DNA of 64,000 bases from Kiloniella sp. EL199 (GCF_900313065.1 NZ_OMPU01000001.1:169-64168), one strand, 5' to 3'. Shown: positions 53,152 to 62,424, counted from the stretch's first letter. Numbers and translations are program-made. Notes: a model not told the origin generated them from the letters alone.

Positions 53152-54459
53152 ATGTTTAAAAGTACTTTCATGGCCATTAGCGCTTTTTCGTGCCTGGCGA
53201 CAATTAACGTGGCAAATGCTGCAACCGAAGTTCAGTGGTGGCACGCTATGGGTGGAGCCAACGGTGATCGTGTGAATAAAATTGCCGAAGATTTCAATGC
53301 GACCCAGTCTGACTATAAAGTCGTCCCGGTATACAAAGGTAACTATACGGAAACAATGACAGCCGCAGTTGCAGCTTTTCGCGCAAAAAAACAACCTCAT
53401 ATTGTTCAGGTATTCGAGGTTGGTACAGCAACAATGATGGCTGCAAAAGGTGCAGTGTATCCTATTGAACAACTTATGAAAGATGTTGGCGAAGAATTCG
53501 ACAGCTCAGATTATCTACCAGCTGTTGTCAGCTACTATACATCTCCGAATGGCAAACTGCTCTCAATGCCTTTCAATAGTTCAACACCTGTTCTTTGGTA
53601 TAACAAGGATGCATTTAAAAAAGCCGGGGTTGAAGCTGTTCCAACAACCTGGAAAGAAATGGAAGAAGCCTCTAGAAAACTTGTTGCCAACGGATCGAAA
53701 TGCGGTTTTTCATTTGGATGGCAATCATGGGTTCAGATTGAGAATTTCAGTGCTTGGCACAACATGCCTACAGGCAGCAAAGATAATGGTTTCTCTGGAT
53801 TAGACACAGAACTCACTTTTAACAACAAAACGGTGAAACGCCATATCAAAAACCTTGGTCAATGGCAAAAAGATGGTCTGTTTGACTACGGCGGACGTCG
53901 CGGAGACAGCTTACCCAAGTTTACAAACGGTGAATGTGCAATGTGGATGAATTCATCTGCATACTATGGCTCAATTAAAGAACAGGCCAAGTTTGATTTT
54001 GGTCAAGCAATGCTTCCCTTCTATTCCGACGTTGTCTCGAAACCTCAAAATTCCATTATTGGCGGAGCAACACTATGGACCTTGAAGGGTCACGATCAAG
54101 ACGATTATAAAGGTGTTGCCAAGTTTATGACTTATTTATCCTCCCCCGAAGTGCAAGCATGGTGGCATCAAGAAACAGGCTACGTGCCAATTACCAAAGC
54201 TGCATATAGCCTGAGTCAAGAGCAGGGTTTTTATGAAAGCAACCCGGGTACTGACACTGCAATTAAGCAACTAAGCCTGAATGAACCCACACTAAATTCA
54301 AGCGGTTTGCGTTACGGGAATTTTGTTCAAATCCGTGACATCATTAACGAAGAACTTGAAGCTGTATGGAACGATTCCAAGTCTGCGGATGATGCTATGG
54401 ACACGGCTGTAGAGCGTGGTAACAAGCTTCTTCGTAAGTTTGAAAAAGCAAATAAATAA
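53152..54459 (+). CDS. ugpB: Glycerol-3-phosphate-type ABC binding protein
   Basis: A 435-residue family 1 extracellular binding protein. The signal peptide is MFKSTFMAISAFSCLATINV, cleaved near NAAT. The mature start ATEVQWWHAMGGANGDRVNK (20 residues) has the WWHAM tryptophan pair typical of UgpB. Other segments: YKVVPVYKGNYTETMTAAVA (20 residues), VPTTWKEMEEA, and GGATLWTLKGHDQDDYKGVA (20 residues) in the hinge region. It captures sn-glycerol-3-phosphate or glycerophosphodiesters; substrate by family. It is the first gene of ugpBAEC. Confidence 0.92.
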   Translation: MFKSTFMAISAFSCLATINVANAATEVQWWHAMGGANGDRVNKIAEDFNATQSDYKVVPVYKGNYTETMTAAVAAFRAKKQPHIVQVFEVGTATMMAAKGAVYPIEQLMKDVGEEFDSSDYLPAVVSYYTSPNGKLLSMPFNSSTPVLWYNKDAFKKAGVEAVPTTWKEMEEASRKLVANGSKCGFSFGWQSWVQIENFSAWHNMPTGSKDNGFSGLDTELTFNNKTVKRHIKNLGQWQKDGLFDYGGRRGDSLPKFTNGECAMWMNSSAYYGSIKEQAKFDFGQAMLPFYSDVVSKPQNSIIGGATLWTLKGHDQDDYKGVAKFMTYLSSPEVQAWWHQETGYVPITKAAYSLSQEQGFYESNPGTDTAIKQLSLNEPTLNSSGLRYGNFVQIRDIINEELEAVWNDSKSADDAMDTAVERGNKLLRKFEKANK

Positions 54460-54477
54460 CAATACTTTATAAATATT

Positions 54478-54510
54478 ATAGTCGGGTGTCTTTTAAAGGC
54501 GCCCGACTAT
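54478..54510 (+). repeat. Intercistronic stem-loop between ugpB and ugpA
   Basis: ATAGTCGGG (54478-54486) pairs with CCCGACTAT (54502-54510), extendable inward with wobbles to about 13 bp. It is probably a stabiliser or partial terminator that favours binding-protein expression. Confidence 0.8.
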
Positions 54511-54549
54511 TTAGTATCGCTGAACTGTCTTTTTCTACTCAGGCTCATC

Positions 54550-55431
54550 ATGATTAAACGGGTACATTTTAATGTCTCGGCCCTACCGTACATATTGGTA
54601 GCTCCGCAAGTTGCGATAACCATTATCTTTTTTATTTGGCCTGCAACTCAGGCCCTTTATCAATCATTCCTTGTAGAAGATGCTTTTGGTCTCAGCACTG
54701 AATTTGTTTGGTTTGATAACTATAAAGAGTTAATGAATGACCCCTATTATTTGGGGGCTTTCAAAACAACTGTTATTTTCTCAATTCTGGTCGCCGGGTT
54801 ATCAATGGGGGTTTCTCTTATACTGGCTGCCATGGCTGATCGCGTTATAAAAGGAGCCACCACCTACCGCACTTTGCTAATCTGGCCTTACGCCGTTGCT
54901 CCCGCAATTGCAGGGGCTCTCTGGGTTTTCATTTTCGACCCGACACTAGGAATTATAACTTATATTTTTAACTTTCTGGGGTATAGCTGGAATCACAAAT
55001 TAAACGGTGACCAGGCAATGTTACTTGTTGTTATCGCGGCCGCATGGAAGCAAATCAGCTATAATTTTTTGTTTTTCCTGGCAGGAATGCAAGCCATCCC
55101 CAAATCACTTATAGAAGCCGCTGCAATTGACGGTGCAGGTCCGACGAAACGTTTCTGGACAATTATATTTCCCCTTATTTCACCAACAACATTTTTCTTG
55201 CTTGTCATCAATATCGTATATGCTTTTTTTGAAACATTTGGAATTATCCATGCCGTCACTCAGGGCGGCCCGGCAAATTCGACACAAATCCTTGTATACA
55301 AGGTCTTCAACGATGGTTTTGTTGGCTTAGATCTGGGTGGGTCCGCAGCTCAATCAGTCATCCTCATGGTGATCGTCATTATTCTAACCGCGGTGCAATT
55401 CCGGTATGTTGAGAAAAAGGTTGCATATTGA
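54550..55431 (+). CDS. ugpA: Glycerol-3-phosphate-type ABC permease
   Basis: 293 residues with six membrane helices starting [20 protein letters not shown] (20 residues). The EAA loop [20 protein letters not shown] (20 residues) docks to the ATPase. The segment [20 protein letters not shown] (20 residues) is typical of MalF/UgpA-type permeases. It pairs with UgpE. The stop is one base upstream of the ugpE ATG. Confidence 0.93.
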   Translation: MIKRVHFNVSALPYILVAPQVAITIIFFIWPATQALYQSFLVEDAFGLSTEFVWFDNYKELMNDPYYLGAFKTTVIFSILVAGLSMGVSLILAAMADRVIKGATTYRTLLIWPYAVAPAIAGALWVFIFDPTLGIITYIFNFLGYSWNHKLNGDQAMLLVVIAAAWKQISYNFLFFLAGMQAIPKSLIEAAAIDGAGPTKRFWTIIFPLISPTTFFLLVINIVYAFFETFGIIHAVTQGGPANSTQILVYKVFNDGFVGLDLGGSAAQSVILMVIVIILTAVQFRYVEKKVAY

Positions 55432-55432
55432 C

Positions 55433-56281
55433 ATGATTGAAAATCGTCCGCTCACGACCTTCTTTTCCCATCTGGTATTACTGTGCGGCGTTCTTGTTGT
55501 CGCTTTTCCCCTTTGGGTTACGTTTGTTGCATCAACACATGATGCTGTTCGTATGACACAAGTTCCTTTGCCTTTACTTCCAGGTAATCAATTTCTGGTG
55601 AACCTGAAACTAGTCCTGTTTAGCGGTCTGGAAGGATCAGGAAGTCCTCCTGTAGGAATTATGCTATTTAATAGCTTGATTATGGCTATTCTGATTGCAG
55701 TTGGTAAAATCAGTATTTCTCTATTATCAGCATTTGCCATTGTGTATTTTCGTTTTCCCTTCCGAATTGCCTTTTTCTGGATGATATTTGTAACACTCAT
55801 GCTTCCGGTAGAGGTACGTATTTTGCCGACATTTGCCGTTGTAGCCAATTTGAACATGCTTGATACTTACTGGGGATTGAGTATTCCCTTGATTGCTTCA
55901 GCAACAGCAACATTCATGTTCAGGCAAGTGTTTTTAACAATACCAGATGAACTACTCGAAGCTGCACGTATTGACGGAGCAAGTCCTCTCAGGTTCTTTA
56001 AGGACATCTTGCTTCCCATGTCCAGAACCAATATTGCTGCTCTTTTTGTTATTCTGTTTATCTATGGATGGAATCAGTACCTGTGGCCTTTGTTAATAAC
56101 CACAGATCGCGATATGTACACCGTCGTAATGGGAATATCACAAATGCTGGAAGCTGCAGAACAAGCTCCTGACTGGCACTTGATCATGATGACAGCCCTC
56201 ATGGCAATGTTACCTCCTGCTATTGTCGTATTGATAATGCAGAAACTATTCGTCAAAGGCCTGACGGAAACGGAGAAATAG
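55433..56281 (+). CDS. ugpE: Glycerol-3-phosphate-type ABC permease
   Basis: 282 residues from the ATG at 55433; a reading from 55406 would overlap ugpA by 26 bases and is not preferred. Six membrane helices. The MalG/UgpE segment FPLWVTFVASTHDAVRMTQV (20 residues) is near the N-terminus, and the EAA loop is LLEAARIDGASPLRFFKDIL (20 residues). The C-terminus PPAIVVLIMQKLFVKGLTET (20 residues) is family-typical. Three bases separate it from ugpC. Confidence 0.93.
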   Translation: MIENRPLTTFFSHLVLLCGVLVVAFPLWVTFVASTHDAVRMTQVPLPLLPGNQFLVNLKLVLFSGLEGSGSPPVGIMLFNSLIMAILIAVGKISISLLSAFAIVYFRFPFRIAFFWMIFVTLMLPVEVRILPTFAVVANLNMLDTYWGLSIPLIASATATFMFRQVFLTIPDELLEAARIDGASPLRFFKDILLPMSRTNIAALFVILFIYGWNQYLWPLLITTDRDMYTVVMGISQMLEAAEQAPDWHLIMMTALMAMLPPAIVVLIMQKLFVKGLTETEK

Positions 56282-56284
56282 ACG

Positions 56285-57358
56285 ATGGCTGAAGTCCATA
56301 TCAATCAAATCACAAAATCCTATGGCAATGATCAAATTATTCACGGGATAGACATCAATATTCAAGATGGCGAGTTTATTGTCATTGTTGGCCCTTCTGG
56401 ATGTGGAAAATCAACCCTGTTACGGATGGTAGCGGGACTTGAAACCATAACAAGTGGTGACATTTCTATTAATAATCAAGTAGTAAATACGCTTGAACCT
56501 AAAGACCGTGATATTGCAATGGTCTTTCAGAATTACGCTCTTTATCCACATATGAGTGTCTTTGAAAATATGGCTTATGGCCTGAAGATCCAAAAACTTG
56601 CAAAAAGCGAAATAGAAAATCGCGTTAATAATGCCGCAAAATTACTCCAGATAAGTGATTACTTGACGAGAAAACCAAGGCAACTTTCAGGAGGGCAACG
56701 TCAACGGGTTGCTATGGGGCGGGCGATAGTACGCAACCCTTCGGTATTTTTATTTGATGAGCCTTTATCAAACCTTGATGCAAAATTACGCGTCCAAATG
56801 CGTTTGGAAATAAAGAAACTTCAAAAACGCCTTAAGGTAACGAGCCTCTACGTTACTCATGATCAGGTAGAAGCCATGACAATGGCCGACAGACTTATCG
56901 TTATGAACAAGGGTATCGCAGAACAAATTGGTACACCCATGAATCTCTATGAACACCCTCAAACCACTTTCGTGGCCGGCTTTATTGGTTCACCCGCTAT
57001 GAACTTTCTCTCCGTGAAAACAAAAGATAATAAAATCGAAATTCCTGTTTCCGGAAAGATCCTGGATATAAAAACAAATATCGAACAACCAGAAGCCATA
57101 CTAGGAATTCGACCTGAAGATATAGAAATTGTTGACAGCAATTCTTCAGATTTGAAACTGAAAGTCTCCGCAATAGAACCACTTGGTGCCGACAGTCTGA
57201 TTTATGGTAATTCAGAGGGTTTCAATGATGATTTAGTTGTTCGCGTTAGGGGTAAAACCGAATTTACTGAAGGCGATACTTTCCATGTTTATTTTAAACG
57301 GGAAAAACTTCATTTCTTCCATACAATAACCCGGAAGAGATTACAAGCCGTAGCCTAA
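56285..57358 (+). CDS. ugpC: Glycerol-3-phosphate-type ABC ATPase
   Basis: A 357-residue MalK/UgpC ATPase: Walker [11 protein letters not shown]-loop [10 protein letters not shown], signature [13 protein letters not shown], Walker [13 protein letters not shown]-loop VTHDQVEAM, and a C-terminal TOBE/regulatory domain ([23 protein letters not shown]). It powers UgpAE. It is the last structural gene; the DeoR regulator follows after 84 bases. Confidence 0.94.
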   Translation: MAEVHINQITKSYGNDQIIHGIDINIQDGEFIVIVGPSGCGKSTLLRMVAGLETITSGDISINNQVVNTLEPKDRDIAMVFQNYALYPHMSVFENMAYGLKIQKLAKSEIENRVNNAAKLLQISDYLTRKPRQLSGGQRQRVAMGRAIVRNPSVFLFDEPLSNLDAKLRVQMRLEIKKLQKRLKVTSLYVTHDQVEAMTMADRLIVMNKGIAEQIGTPMNLYEHPQTTFVAGFIGSPAMNFLSVKTKDNKIEIPVSGKILDIKTNIEQPEAILGIRPEDIEIVDSNSSDLKLKVSAIEPLGADSLIYGNSEGFNDDLVVRVRGKTEFTEGDTFHVYFKREKLHFFHTITRKRLQAVA

Positions 57359-57442
57359 TACACCAACAGGAACAACAAGATAAATCAAGATTCTCTAAAT
57401 TACAGTACTCACCATTATCTTTAATTATACAACAATTCAGTC

Positions 57443-58207
57443 ATGCGTCTGAGCGAGAGACAAAACCAAATATTGGAATGGACCAGCCGGGAAGATGCCC
57501 TAAGCATTGAAGACCTGTCTAACCATTTTCAGTTAAGTACTCAAACCATTCGCAAGGATATAAACGCCCTCTGCGAAACCGGGTTGCTCAGACGTGTACA
57601 TGGTGGTGTCTGCTTACCTTCAGCTATTGAAAACCTGTCTTTCAACACAAGACAGGTGATGAATGCAAAAAACAAAGACGAAATAGCGCAAGCTGTTGCA
57701 GATCAGATACCGGACGGTTCCACAATTTTTCTAGGTATTGGGACAACCGTCGGTTCTGTAGCCAATGCCCTTCTCAAGTTTCAAAACTTGCGTGTACTGA
57801 CCAACAACCTCAAAGCAGCGGCTATCCTCTGTAACAACGAAAATATTGATACACATGTCTCTGGAGGACGTCTGAGACAGAGCGATCACGATTTGGTCGG
57901 GGTTGAAACTATCCGCTTCTTTTCCTCTTTCAAAGCTGACTACGCTATTGTTGGGACAGGCGGATTAGATCCTGCGTATGGCATGATGGACTTCAAGCCT
58001 GATGAAGCCTATGTGACGCAGTCTATTCTGGAAAATAGTCGTAAAAAGATTCTTGTCGCAGATAATACAAAATGGAACAGACCTGCAAATGTAAAGGTCG
58101 CTTCCTTTAAAGATCTCGATCTGATGGTAACCGATCTTTTACCGGACAATAATGTTCGTATGCAACTGAAACTATCAAAATTAAAAATAAAAGAATGTAG
58201 CGTTTAA
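57443..58207 (+). CDS. DeoR/GlpR-type regulator of the ugp operon
   Basis: 254 residues. HTH RLSERQNQILEWTSREDALS (20 residues), then HFQLSTQTIRKDINALCETG (20 residues), with the effector domain FLGIGTTVGSVANALLKF, VLTNNLKAAAIL, HVSGGRLRQSDHDLVG and VADNTKWNRPA. It resembles E. coli GlpR, which responds to glycerol-3-phosphate, consistent with the upstream ugpBAEC genes. The candidate operators are the paired TTCA/TGAA palindromes before ugpB. Confidence 0.88.
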   Translation: MRLSERQNQILEWTSREDALSIEDLSNHFQLSTQTIRKDINALCETGLLRRVHGGVCLPSAIENLSFNTRQVMNAKNKDEIAQAVADQIPDGSTIFLGIGTTVGSVANALLKFQNLRVLTNNLKAAAILCNNENIDTHVSGGRLRQSDHDLVGVETIRFFSSFKADYAIVGTGGLDPAYGMMDFKPDEAYVTQSILENSRKKILVADNTKWNRPANVKVASFKDLDLMVTDLLPDNNVRMQLKLSKLKIKECSV

Positions 58208-58322
58208 TTCGGCCCTAACATGAATTCCATATTTTAAATCAAGCGATTACGACGCGCACAAGGTCATGAAACGCCCCAAGAGCTCTGCCAGAATGACAGA
58301 GCTTATAATGCTGATTTTGTAA

Positions 58323-58678
58323 CTACGCCTCAACAAGCCCGACGCGACGCCCGTCGGGGTCATTAAAAAGACCGATTGTCGGTCCACCGGGAATATCCAT
58401 TGCCTCCAGAACAATGCTTCCCCCCTTTTGAACGGCCCGCTTCAACGTTTCTTCTACAGAAGGGACTTTTCAACATAAAAAGTCAGATGTCCCCCAGTAT
58501 CGGCCATATCTTCGCCAATACCACCATTAATTCCCTTCTCATCGCTCTCGGTATCAACCATGCCGTAGTTCATAGGGTTATCAACATCAATATCCCACCC
58601 AAAGAGGTCACCATAAAAAGCTTGTGCCTTTTCTGCGTCTTCAGAGATAATTTCAAAATGTACGACCGGGCATCCCAT
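58323..58678 (-). pseudogene. VOC/glyoxalase-family protein, broken by a frameshift
   Basis: Read on the minus strand from the ATG at 58678, the protein starts MGCPVVHFEIISEDAEKAQA, AFYGDLFGWDIDVDNPMNYG and GGHLTFYVEKS, then hits a stop at 58454. In the next frame the sequence continues as VPSVEETLKRAVQKGGSIVL, EAMDIPGGPTIGLFNDPDGR (each 20 residues) and ends RVGLVEA with a stop at 58323-58325. The break falls in a four-base A-run (T-run 58467-58470 on the plus strand). One extra A would restore a normal protein of about 118 residues (YVEKVPSVEE). This is a homopolymer indel: either an assembly error or a very recent mutation. Confidence 0.82.
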
Positions 58679-58739
58679 GTATTTTCCCTTCTTATCTTTT
58701 AAGTGTTTTAAGCATTAGAGTAATGCCAAATGGTTAGGT

Positions 58740-59231
58740 TTATTTCCCCGCAAGAACTTCATCGAGACAATCATAGGAGCTTTCCCATCCTTTGCGATGT
58801 AGATCACATTGTTCTGTGTCAGCAAAAATCTTTTGAGAAAACTCCATCAAGGTTTTCTCACCTTCATCATGGAGCAAGATTGTCACTTCGGTCTCATGCC
58901 CGCGAATTCCATCATGCCCAATCCAAGCCCACGTGAAGACCAACTTGGAAGGATCCTCTACCTCAGTGTAAATACCGCCAACTTGATTAGAAGAACAATC
59001 TCCGCCCGTATTTTCCAATATTGTTTTCCACTGACCGCCGACACGAAAATCCATCTCACAGAGGCTACACTCACATCCTTTAGGGCCCCACCAAGTTTTA
59101 AATACCTCGGGTTGGGTCAATGCTTTGAAAACCGTTTTCCTTGGTGCGGCAAAGCGACGTGTAATTTCCAAGGTCAAATCAGAAGAAGAAATTTGATCAG
59201 AAAAATTTTCCCTATTTCTATGTTCAGTCAT
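58740..59231 (-). CDS. AHSA1/SRPBCC-domain protein
   Basis: A 163-residue START-like fold of the activator-of-Hsp90-homologue type: LTLEITRRFAAPRKTVFKAL (20 residues), WWGPKGCECSLCEMDFRVGG (20 residues) and TLMEFSQKIFADTEQCDLHR (20 residues), ending GWESSYDCLDEVLAG. Bacterial members form frequent pairs with ArsR regulators. The gene follows the ArsR gene with no intervening base (ATG directly after TAG). Its ligand is unknown. Confidence 0.88.
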   Translation of the reverse strand: MTEHRNRENFSDQISSSDLTLEITRRFAAPRKTVFKALTQPEVFKTWWGPKGCECSLCEMDFRVGGQWKTILENTGGDCSSNQVGGIYTEVEDPSKLVFTWAWIGHDGIRGHETEVTILLHDEGEKTLMEFSQKIFADTEQCDLHRKGWESSYDCLDEVLAGK

Positions 59232-59576
59232 CTAATCTGATCCCTCTTCAAAATGCCCTTCTGCCACCATCGCCTTCAAGGTATTATCAAGCTTATCAAA
59301 ACTGCTTTCCCAAAAATGATTGTATTGCTCCAGCCACTCAGACGCACCTTTCAACGGCTTTTCCTGCAAAATACAGCGACGCAACTGACCATCTTTTTCT
59401 TTGCGGATAAGTCCAGAACGTTCAAGGATCTTCAGATGCTTTGTGATCGCCGGGGCAGACATCTCAAAAGGCTGAGCCAACTCCCCCACAGTTGCTTCCC
59501 CCTTCGACAGTCTTAATAGAATTGCCCGTCGCGTTGGGTCAGATAGCGCAAAAAATGTATCGCTTAGATTATCCAT
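59232..59576 (-). CDS. ArsR-family regulator paired with AHSA1 gene
   Basis: 114 residues with a winged HTH: FALSDPTRRAILLRLSKGEA (20 residues), VGELAQPFEMSAPAITKHLK (20 residues), ILERSGLIRKEKDGQLRRC and a C-terminal EWLEQYNHFWESSFDKLDNT (20 residues). It lacks the CxC metal motif of ArsR/SmtB sensors, as expected of the SdpR-like subclass that travels with SRPBCC genes. It probably represses its own operon. Confidence 0.9.
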   Translation of the reverse strand: MDNLSDTFFALSDPTRRAILLRLSKGEATVGELAQPFEMSAPAITKHLKILERSGLIRKEKDGQLRRCILQEKPLKGASEWLEQYNHFWESSFDKLDNTLKAMVAEGHFEEGSD

Positions 59577-59662
59577 ACCTTAACCAAAAAGAAAATTAAC
59601 TAACAAGTTAATTATTATATTTCCAAGCTCACGTCAAACAAATCAAAATACTCACCTAGACA

Positions 59663-61039
59663 TTACATCTGAAACTTGGTTGCCTGAGGCACACTGTTGA
59701 GAAGTTCGACCACTGCTGTGAGGGATTGCTTAAGAAGGGTATCGTCAATGTTCGTCAGATTAATACGCACCCCCGATGGTGCGGAAACGGGGTCAACAGC
59801 GAAGATGCTTGAGGGTGAAACTCTAACGCCTCTTAACCCGAGAGTTTCAGCAAACTCTTCGGCTTTCCAAGTACCCTTCAAAGGGATCCAAAGATGAGAC
59901 GTTGCATCGTTAAAGCTGTAGGAAATATCTCCAAGGCAAGTAGCTGCCTGTTTGAGTAAGTTGGCTGTTATTGTATTGCGCTGCAATTCCAATTCATTCG
60001 CTGTGCCATCCTTGATCCAGTGGCATGCAACCTCGGCCATCAGAGGTGGTGCCATCCAACTGGTCGTCTGACTTGCGGCCAAAAACTGTGACAGCAATCC
60101 TTGCGGCGGCATTAAAGTACCAACACGCAGCCCCGGAGAAATGGTTTTCGACAAGCTACTGATATAAACAGTGCGTTCAGGGTTATAGGCTGCGATCGGC
60201 TTGAAATCAGACTTAGGACTCCTTGGATTGACATCATCTTCAATGACAAAGAAACCGTATTGATCTGCCATTTTTGCTATTTCAGCAATCCGCGCCTCAG
60301 ACATCGTTGCGGTGGTCGGATTATGGGCAAAAGGCATACAATAAAGGGCTTTGACAGAATTTCTGAGGCAAGCCTGCTCCACAGATTGCGGCACCAAACC
60401 GCCTTCGTCCAAAGCTACGGGAACAAGATTAATGCCAAAGAAACGTGCATAGTTTTTGATACCAGGGTAGGAAAGCTCTTCAACCAGCACAGTATCACCG
60501 GGTGATGTCAACGCCCCCAAAGCTGCTGTTAGCGCCTGTTGCGCCCCACCTGTTATAATTAAGCGTTCAGGGTTAGCATTAAAACCGCGTCCCCCAAGCC
60601 ACTCACCCAGAACTTCACGATGGCGCAACAGCCCCTGACTTTGACCATACTCAAGCATGCCATCAAGATTACTATCTTTGCCAATCTCAATGAGTGAGCG
60701 CCGTAATTGTGCTTCCAGATTAATAAAAGGGGGCGTGTTACGACTAAGGTCAACAGCCCCTGTTTCATCCAATGCATCCTGCCTGTACTGCTCATTATCC
60801 CTGTGGGCGCGAACAAAGCTCCCCCGTCCCGTTTGCTTGACAAGCAAGCCTCGCTGTTCCGCAAGGTCATAGGCACGCAAAACCGTCCCCACAGTAACAC
60901 CTAGCTCATCCGCAAGGTCGCGCATTGGGGGAAGCTTTTCCCCCTCCACAAGGCGTCCTTGTTCAATATCAAGCGCCAAACAGTCCGTTATTGCGCGATA
61001 GACTGATACTTTTGAATCAAGATTTTGTGGCACCCACAT
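59663..61039 (-). CDS. MocR-type regulator (GntR HTH fused to aminotransferase fold), PdxR-like
   Basis: 458 residues. The N-terminal GntR winged helix is LPPMRDLADELGVTVGTVLR (20 residues), then AYDLAEQRGLLVKQTGRGSF (20 residues). A long PLP aminotransferase fold I domain follows, with the lysine in VYISSLSKTISPGLRVGTL. MocR proteins such as PdxR sense PLP and control vitamin B6 genes. This one is divergent from pdxJ across 103 bases with duplicated dyads, one overlapping its own start codon. The start at 61039 (ATG) is immediately within repeat 1. Confidence 0.88.
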   Translation of the reverse strand: MWVPQNLDSKVSVYRAITDCLALDIEQGRLVEGEKLPPMRDLADELGVTVGTVLRAYDLAEQRGLLVKQTGRGSFVRAHRDNEQYRQDALDETGAVDLSRNTPPFINLEAQLRRSLIEIGKDSNLDGMLEYGQSQGLLRHREVLGEWLGGRGFNANPERLIITGGAQQALTAALGALTSPGDTVLVEELSYPGIKNYARFFGINLVPVALDEGGLVPQSVEQACLRNSVKALYCMPFAHNPTTATMSEARIAEIAKMADQYGFFVIEDDVNPRSPKSDFKPIAAYNPERTVYISSLSKTISPGLRVGTLMPPQGLLSQFLAASQTTSWMAPPLMAEVACHWIKDGTANELELQRNTITANLLKQAATCLGDISYSFNDATSHLWIPLKGTWKAEEFAETLGLRGVRVSPSSIFAVDPVSAPSGVRINLTNIDDTLLKQSLTAVVELLNSVPQATKFQM

Positions 61040-61056
61040 TGTTACCCCAACAATGT
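61036..61056. promoter_or_regulatory. MocR operator candidate 1, overlapping the mocR start codon
   Basis: ACATTGTT, spacer ACCCC, AACAATGT: perfect eight-base arms. The start codon of the regulator (61037-61039) lies inside it, so binding would repress its own expression. Confidence 0.7.
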
Positions 61057-61112
61057 TTTTATTGACTAGAACAATAATAAGAACATTATTCTAGTGAATA
61101 CTACAACAATTT

Positions 61113-61133
61113 ATATTGTTACCATAACAATAT
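61113..61133. promoter_or_regulatory. MocR operator candidate 2, next to pdxJ
   Basis: ATATTGTT, spacer ACCAT, AACAATAT: perfect eight-base arms, nine bases before the pdxJ ATG at 61143. It is nearly identical to candidate 1 (core ATTGTT-ACC-nn-AACAAT). AACAAT also recurs at 61070 and 61105, giving starts at 61049, 61070, 61105 and 61126 with 21-bp spacing inside each pair. Confidence 0.7.
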
Positions 61134-61142
61134 GAGGAAAAA

Positions 61143-61883
61143 ATGACTGTTTTAAGCATCAACCTAAACAAAGTTGCGCTGTTACGTAATCAACGGGACA
61201 TTGATTACCCAAGTATTACCGGAATGGCAAAGATTGCCTTGGCAGCAGGTGCAGGCGGTATAACAGTCCACCCGAGACCGGATCAACGACATACACGAAA
61301 ATCAGATGTCTATAACCTATCCAGAATGCTTCGCGAAGAATATAGCGCACCTATAGAGTTCAATATCGAAGGTAATCCGACAGAAGAATTCATGCAGCTC
61401 GTTGCAGATACCAAACCAGAGCAAGTCACGTTGGTACCAGATGATCCGGACCAAAACACATCTGACCATGGCTGGGATATTCGCAACAACAAAGACAGAC
61501 TCAAAGAGATCGTTGATCGGCTTCACGCCCAAAATGCACGCGTATCTGTTTTCATTGATCACGATCCTGATGTCGCCCTTGCTGCTGCAGAAATAGGTGC
61601 TGATCGTGTCGAGCTTTATACTGGCCCCTACTACGAATGTTTCTTTCGGGATGATCGGGAACAGGTACTTTCCTTGTACAAGAACACAGCGATTACCGCC
61701 CGCGATGCAGGCCTTGGTGTTAATGCCGGACACGACCTAAATTTGGATAATCTCGCCCATTTTCTACAAGCAATTCCCTGGACAGATGAAGTGTCTATTG
61801 GTCACGCGCTCACCGCTGATGCCCTGATCTATGGAATGGACGGTGCGATCAAGGCCTATCTTGCTGAAATAGAAAAGAAATGA
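61143..61883 (+). CDS. pdxJ: Pyridoxine 5'-phosphate synthase, stand-alone copy
   Basis: A 246-residue PdxJ TIM barrel condensing 1-deoxyxylulose-5-phosphate with 3-amino-1-hydroxyacetone phosphate. Motifs: LSINLNKVALLRNQRDIDYP (20 residues), AGGITVHPRPDQRHTRKSDV (20 residues), IEFNIEGNPTEEFM and VNAGHDLNLDNLAHFLQAIP (20 residues). The usual TLVPE segment reads TLVPDDPDQNTSDHGWD, a variant. It is not next to recO or acpS as in housekeeping copies. Divergent linkage to a MocR regulator suggests an inducible or conditional copy. Confidence 0.92.
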   Translation: MTVLSINLNKVALLRNQRDIDYPSITGMAKIALAAGAGGITVHPRPDQRHTRKSDVYNLSRMLREEYSAPIEFNIEGNPTEEFMQLVADTKPEQVTLVPDDPDQNTSDHGWDIRNNKDRLKEIVDRLHAQNARVSVFIDHDPDVALAAAEIGADRVELYTGPYYECFFRDDREQVLSLYKNTAITARDAGLGVNAGHDLNLDNLAHFLQAIPWTDEVSIGHALTADALIYGMDGAIKAYLAEIEKK

Positions 61884-61892
61884 TGACTGAAT

Positions 61893-61943
61893 AAGATGCC
61901 TGATCTCTATAAGCTAGGCTGTAGCTATACAGTCAGGCATCTT
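61893..61943 (+). terminator. Terminator after pdxJ
   Basis: AAGATGCCTGA (61893-61903) / TCAGGCATCTT (61933-61943), perfect 11-bp outer stem with an inner AGCT-containing hairpin, followed by TT. Ten bases after the pdxJ stop. Confidence 0.8.
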
Positions 61944-62008
61944 TTGGGTTAAACTACTGGCATGTAAAGAACTTACTGGAAATATATTCTTTCGAGGCAT
62001 AAAACCAA

Positions 62009-62422
62009 ATGACTTCCAGTCCCTTGCCAGATAACGTTGCTCCTGCATATGAAAAATATTCTGCGGACCTACGCAAAAAGCTTCTCGACCTCAGGGAAAT
62101 AATACTGGATACAGTCGCTGGTATTCCTGATGTCGGTCCGGTTGAGGAAAGCTTAAAATGGGGGCAGCCAAGCTTTCTGACGACAAAAAGTAAAAGCGGC
62201 ACAACAATTCGTATTGATAAAACAGGTGATGATCAGGGGCAATACGCTCTTTATGTGCATTGTCAGACCAACCTGCTTGACCAGTTTCGCGAGCTATATC
62301 CAACAGAATTCACATATAGCGGCAACAGGGCAATCTTGTTCAAAATAGAGGATGCTCTCAAAACACAAGCACTACAGCACTGTATCTCTCTGGCACTGAC
62401 TTATCATTTGAAAAAGAAATAA
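62009..62422 (+). CDS. DUF1801-domain protein
   Basis: 137 residues matching the YdhG/DUF1801 fold: LREIILDTVAGIPDVGPVEE (20 residues), SLKWGQPSFLTTKSKSGTTI (20 residues), YALYVHCQTNLLDQFRELYP (20 residues) and GNRAILFKIEDAL. Small basic-patch proteins of unknown biochemistry. It converges on the metal-sensor gene, whose stop is two bases away. Confidence 0.85.
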   Translation: MTSSPLPDNVAPAYEKYSADLRKKLLDLREIILDTVAGIPDVGPVEESLKWGQPSFLTTKSKSGTTIRIDKTGDDQGQYALYVHCQTNLLDQFRELYPTEFTYSGNRAILFKIEDALKTQALQHCISLALTYHLKKK

Positions 62423-62424
62423 CA

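Noticed and set aside
61066-61094. CTAGAA...TTCTAG imperfect dyad in the mocR-pdxJ gap as a third operator
   Set aside because: Inner arms mismatch and the spacing differs from the two perfect dyads; it is covered only as AACAAT repeats.
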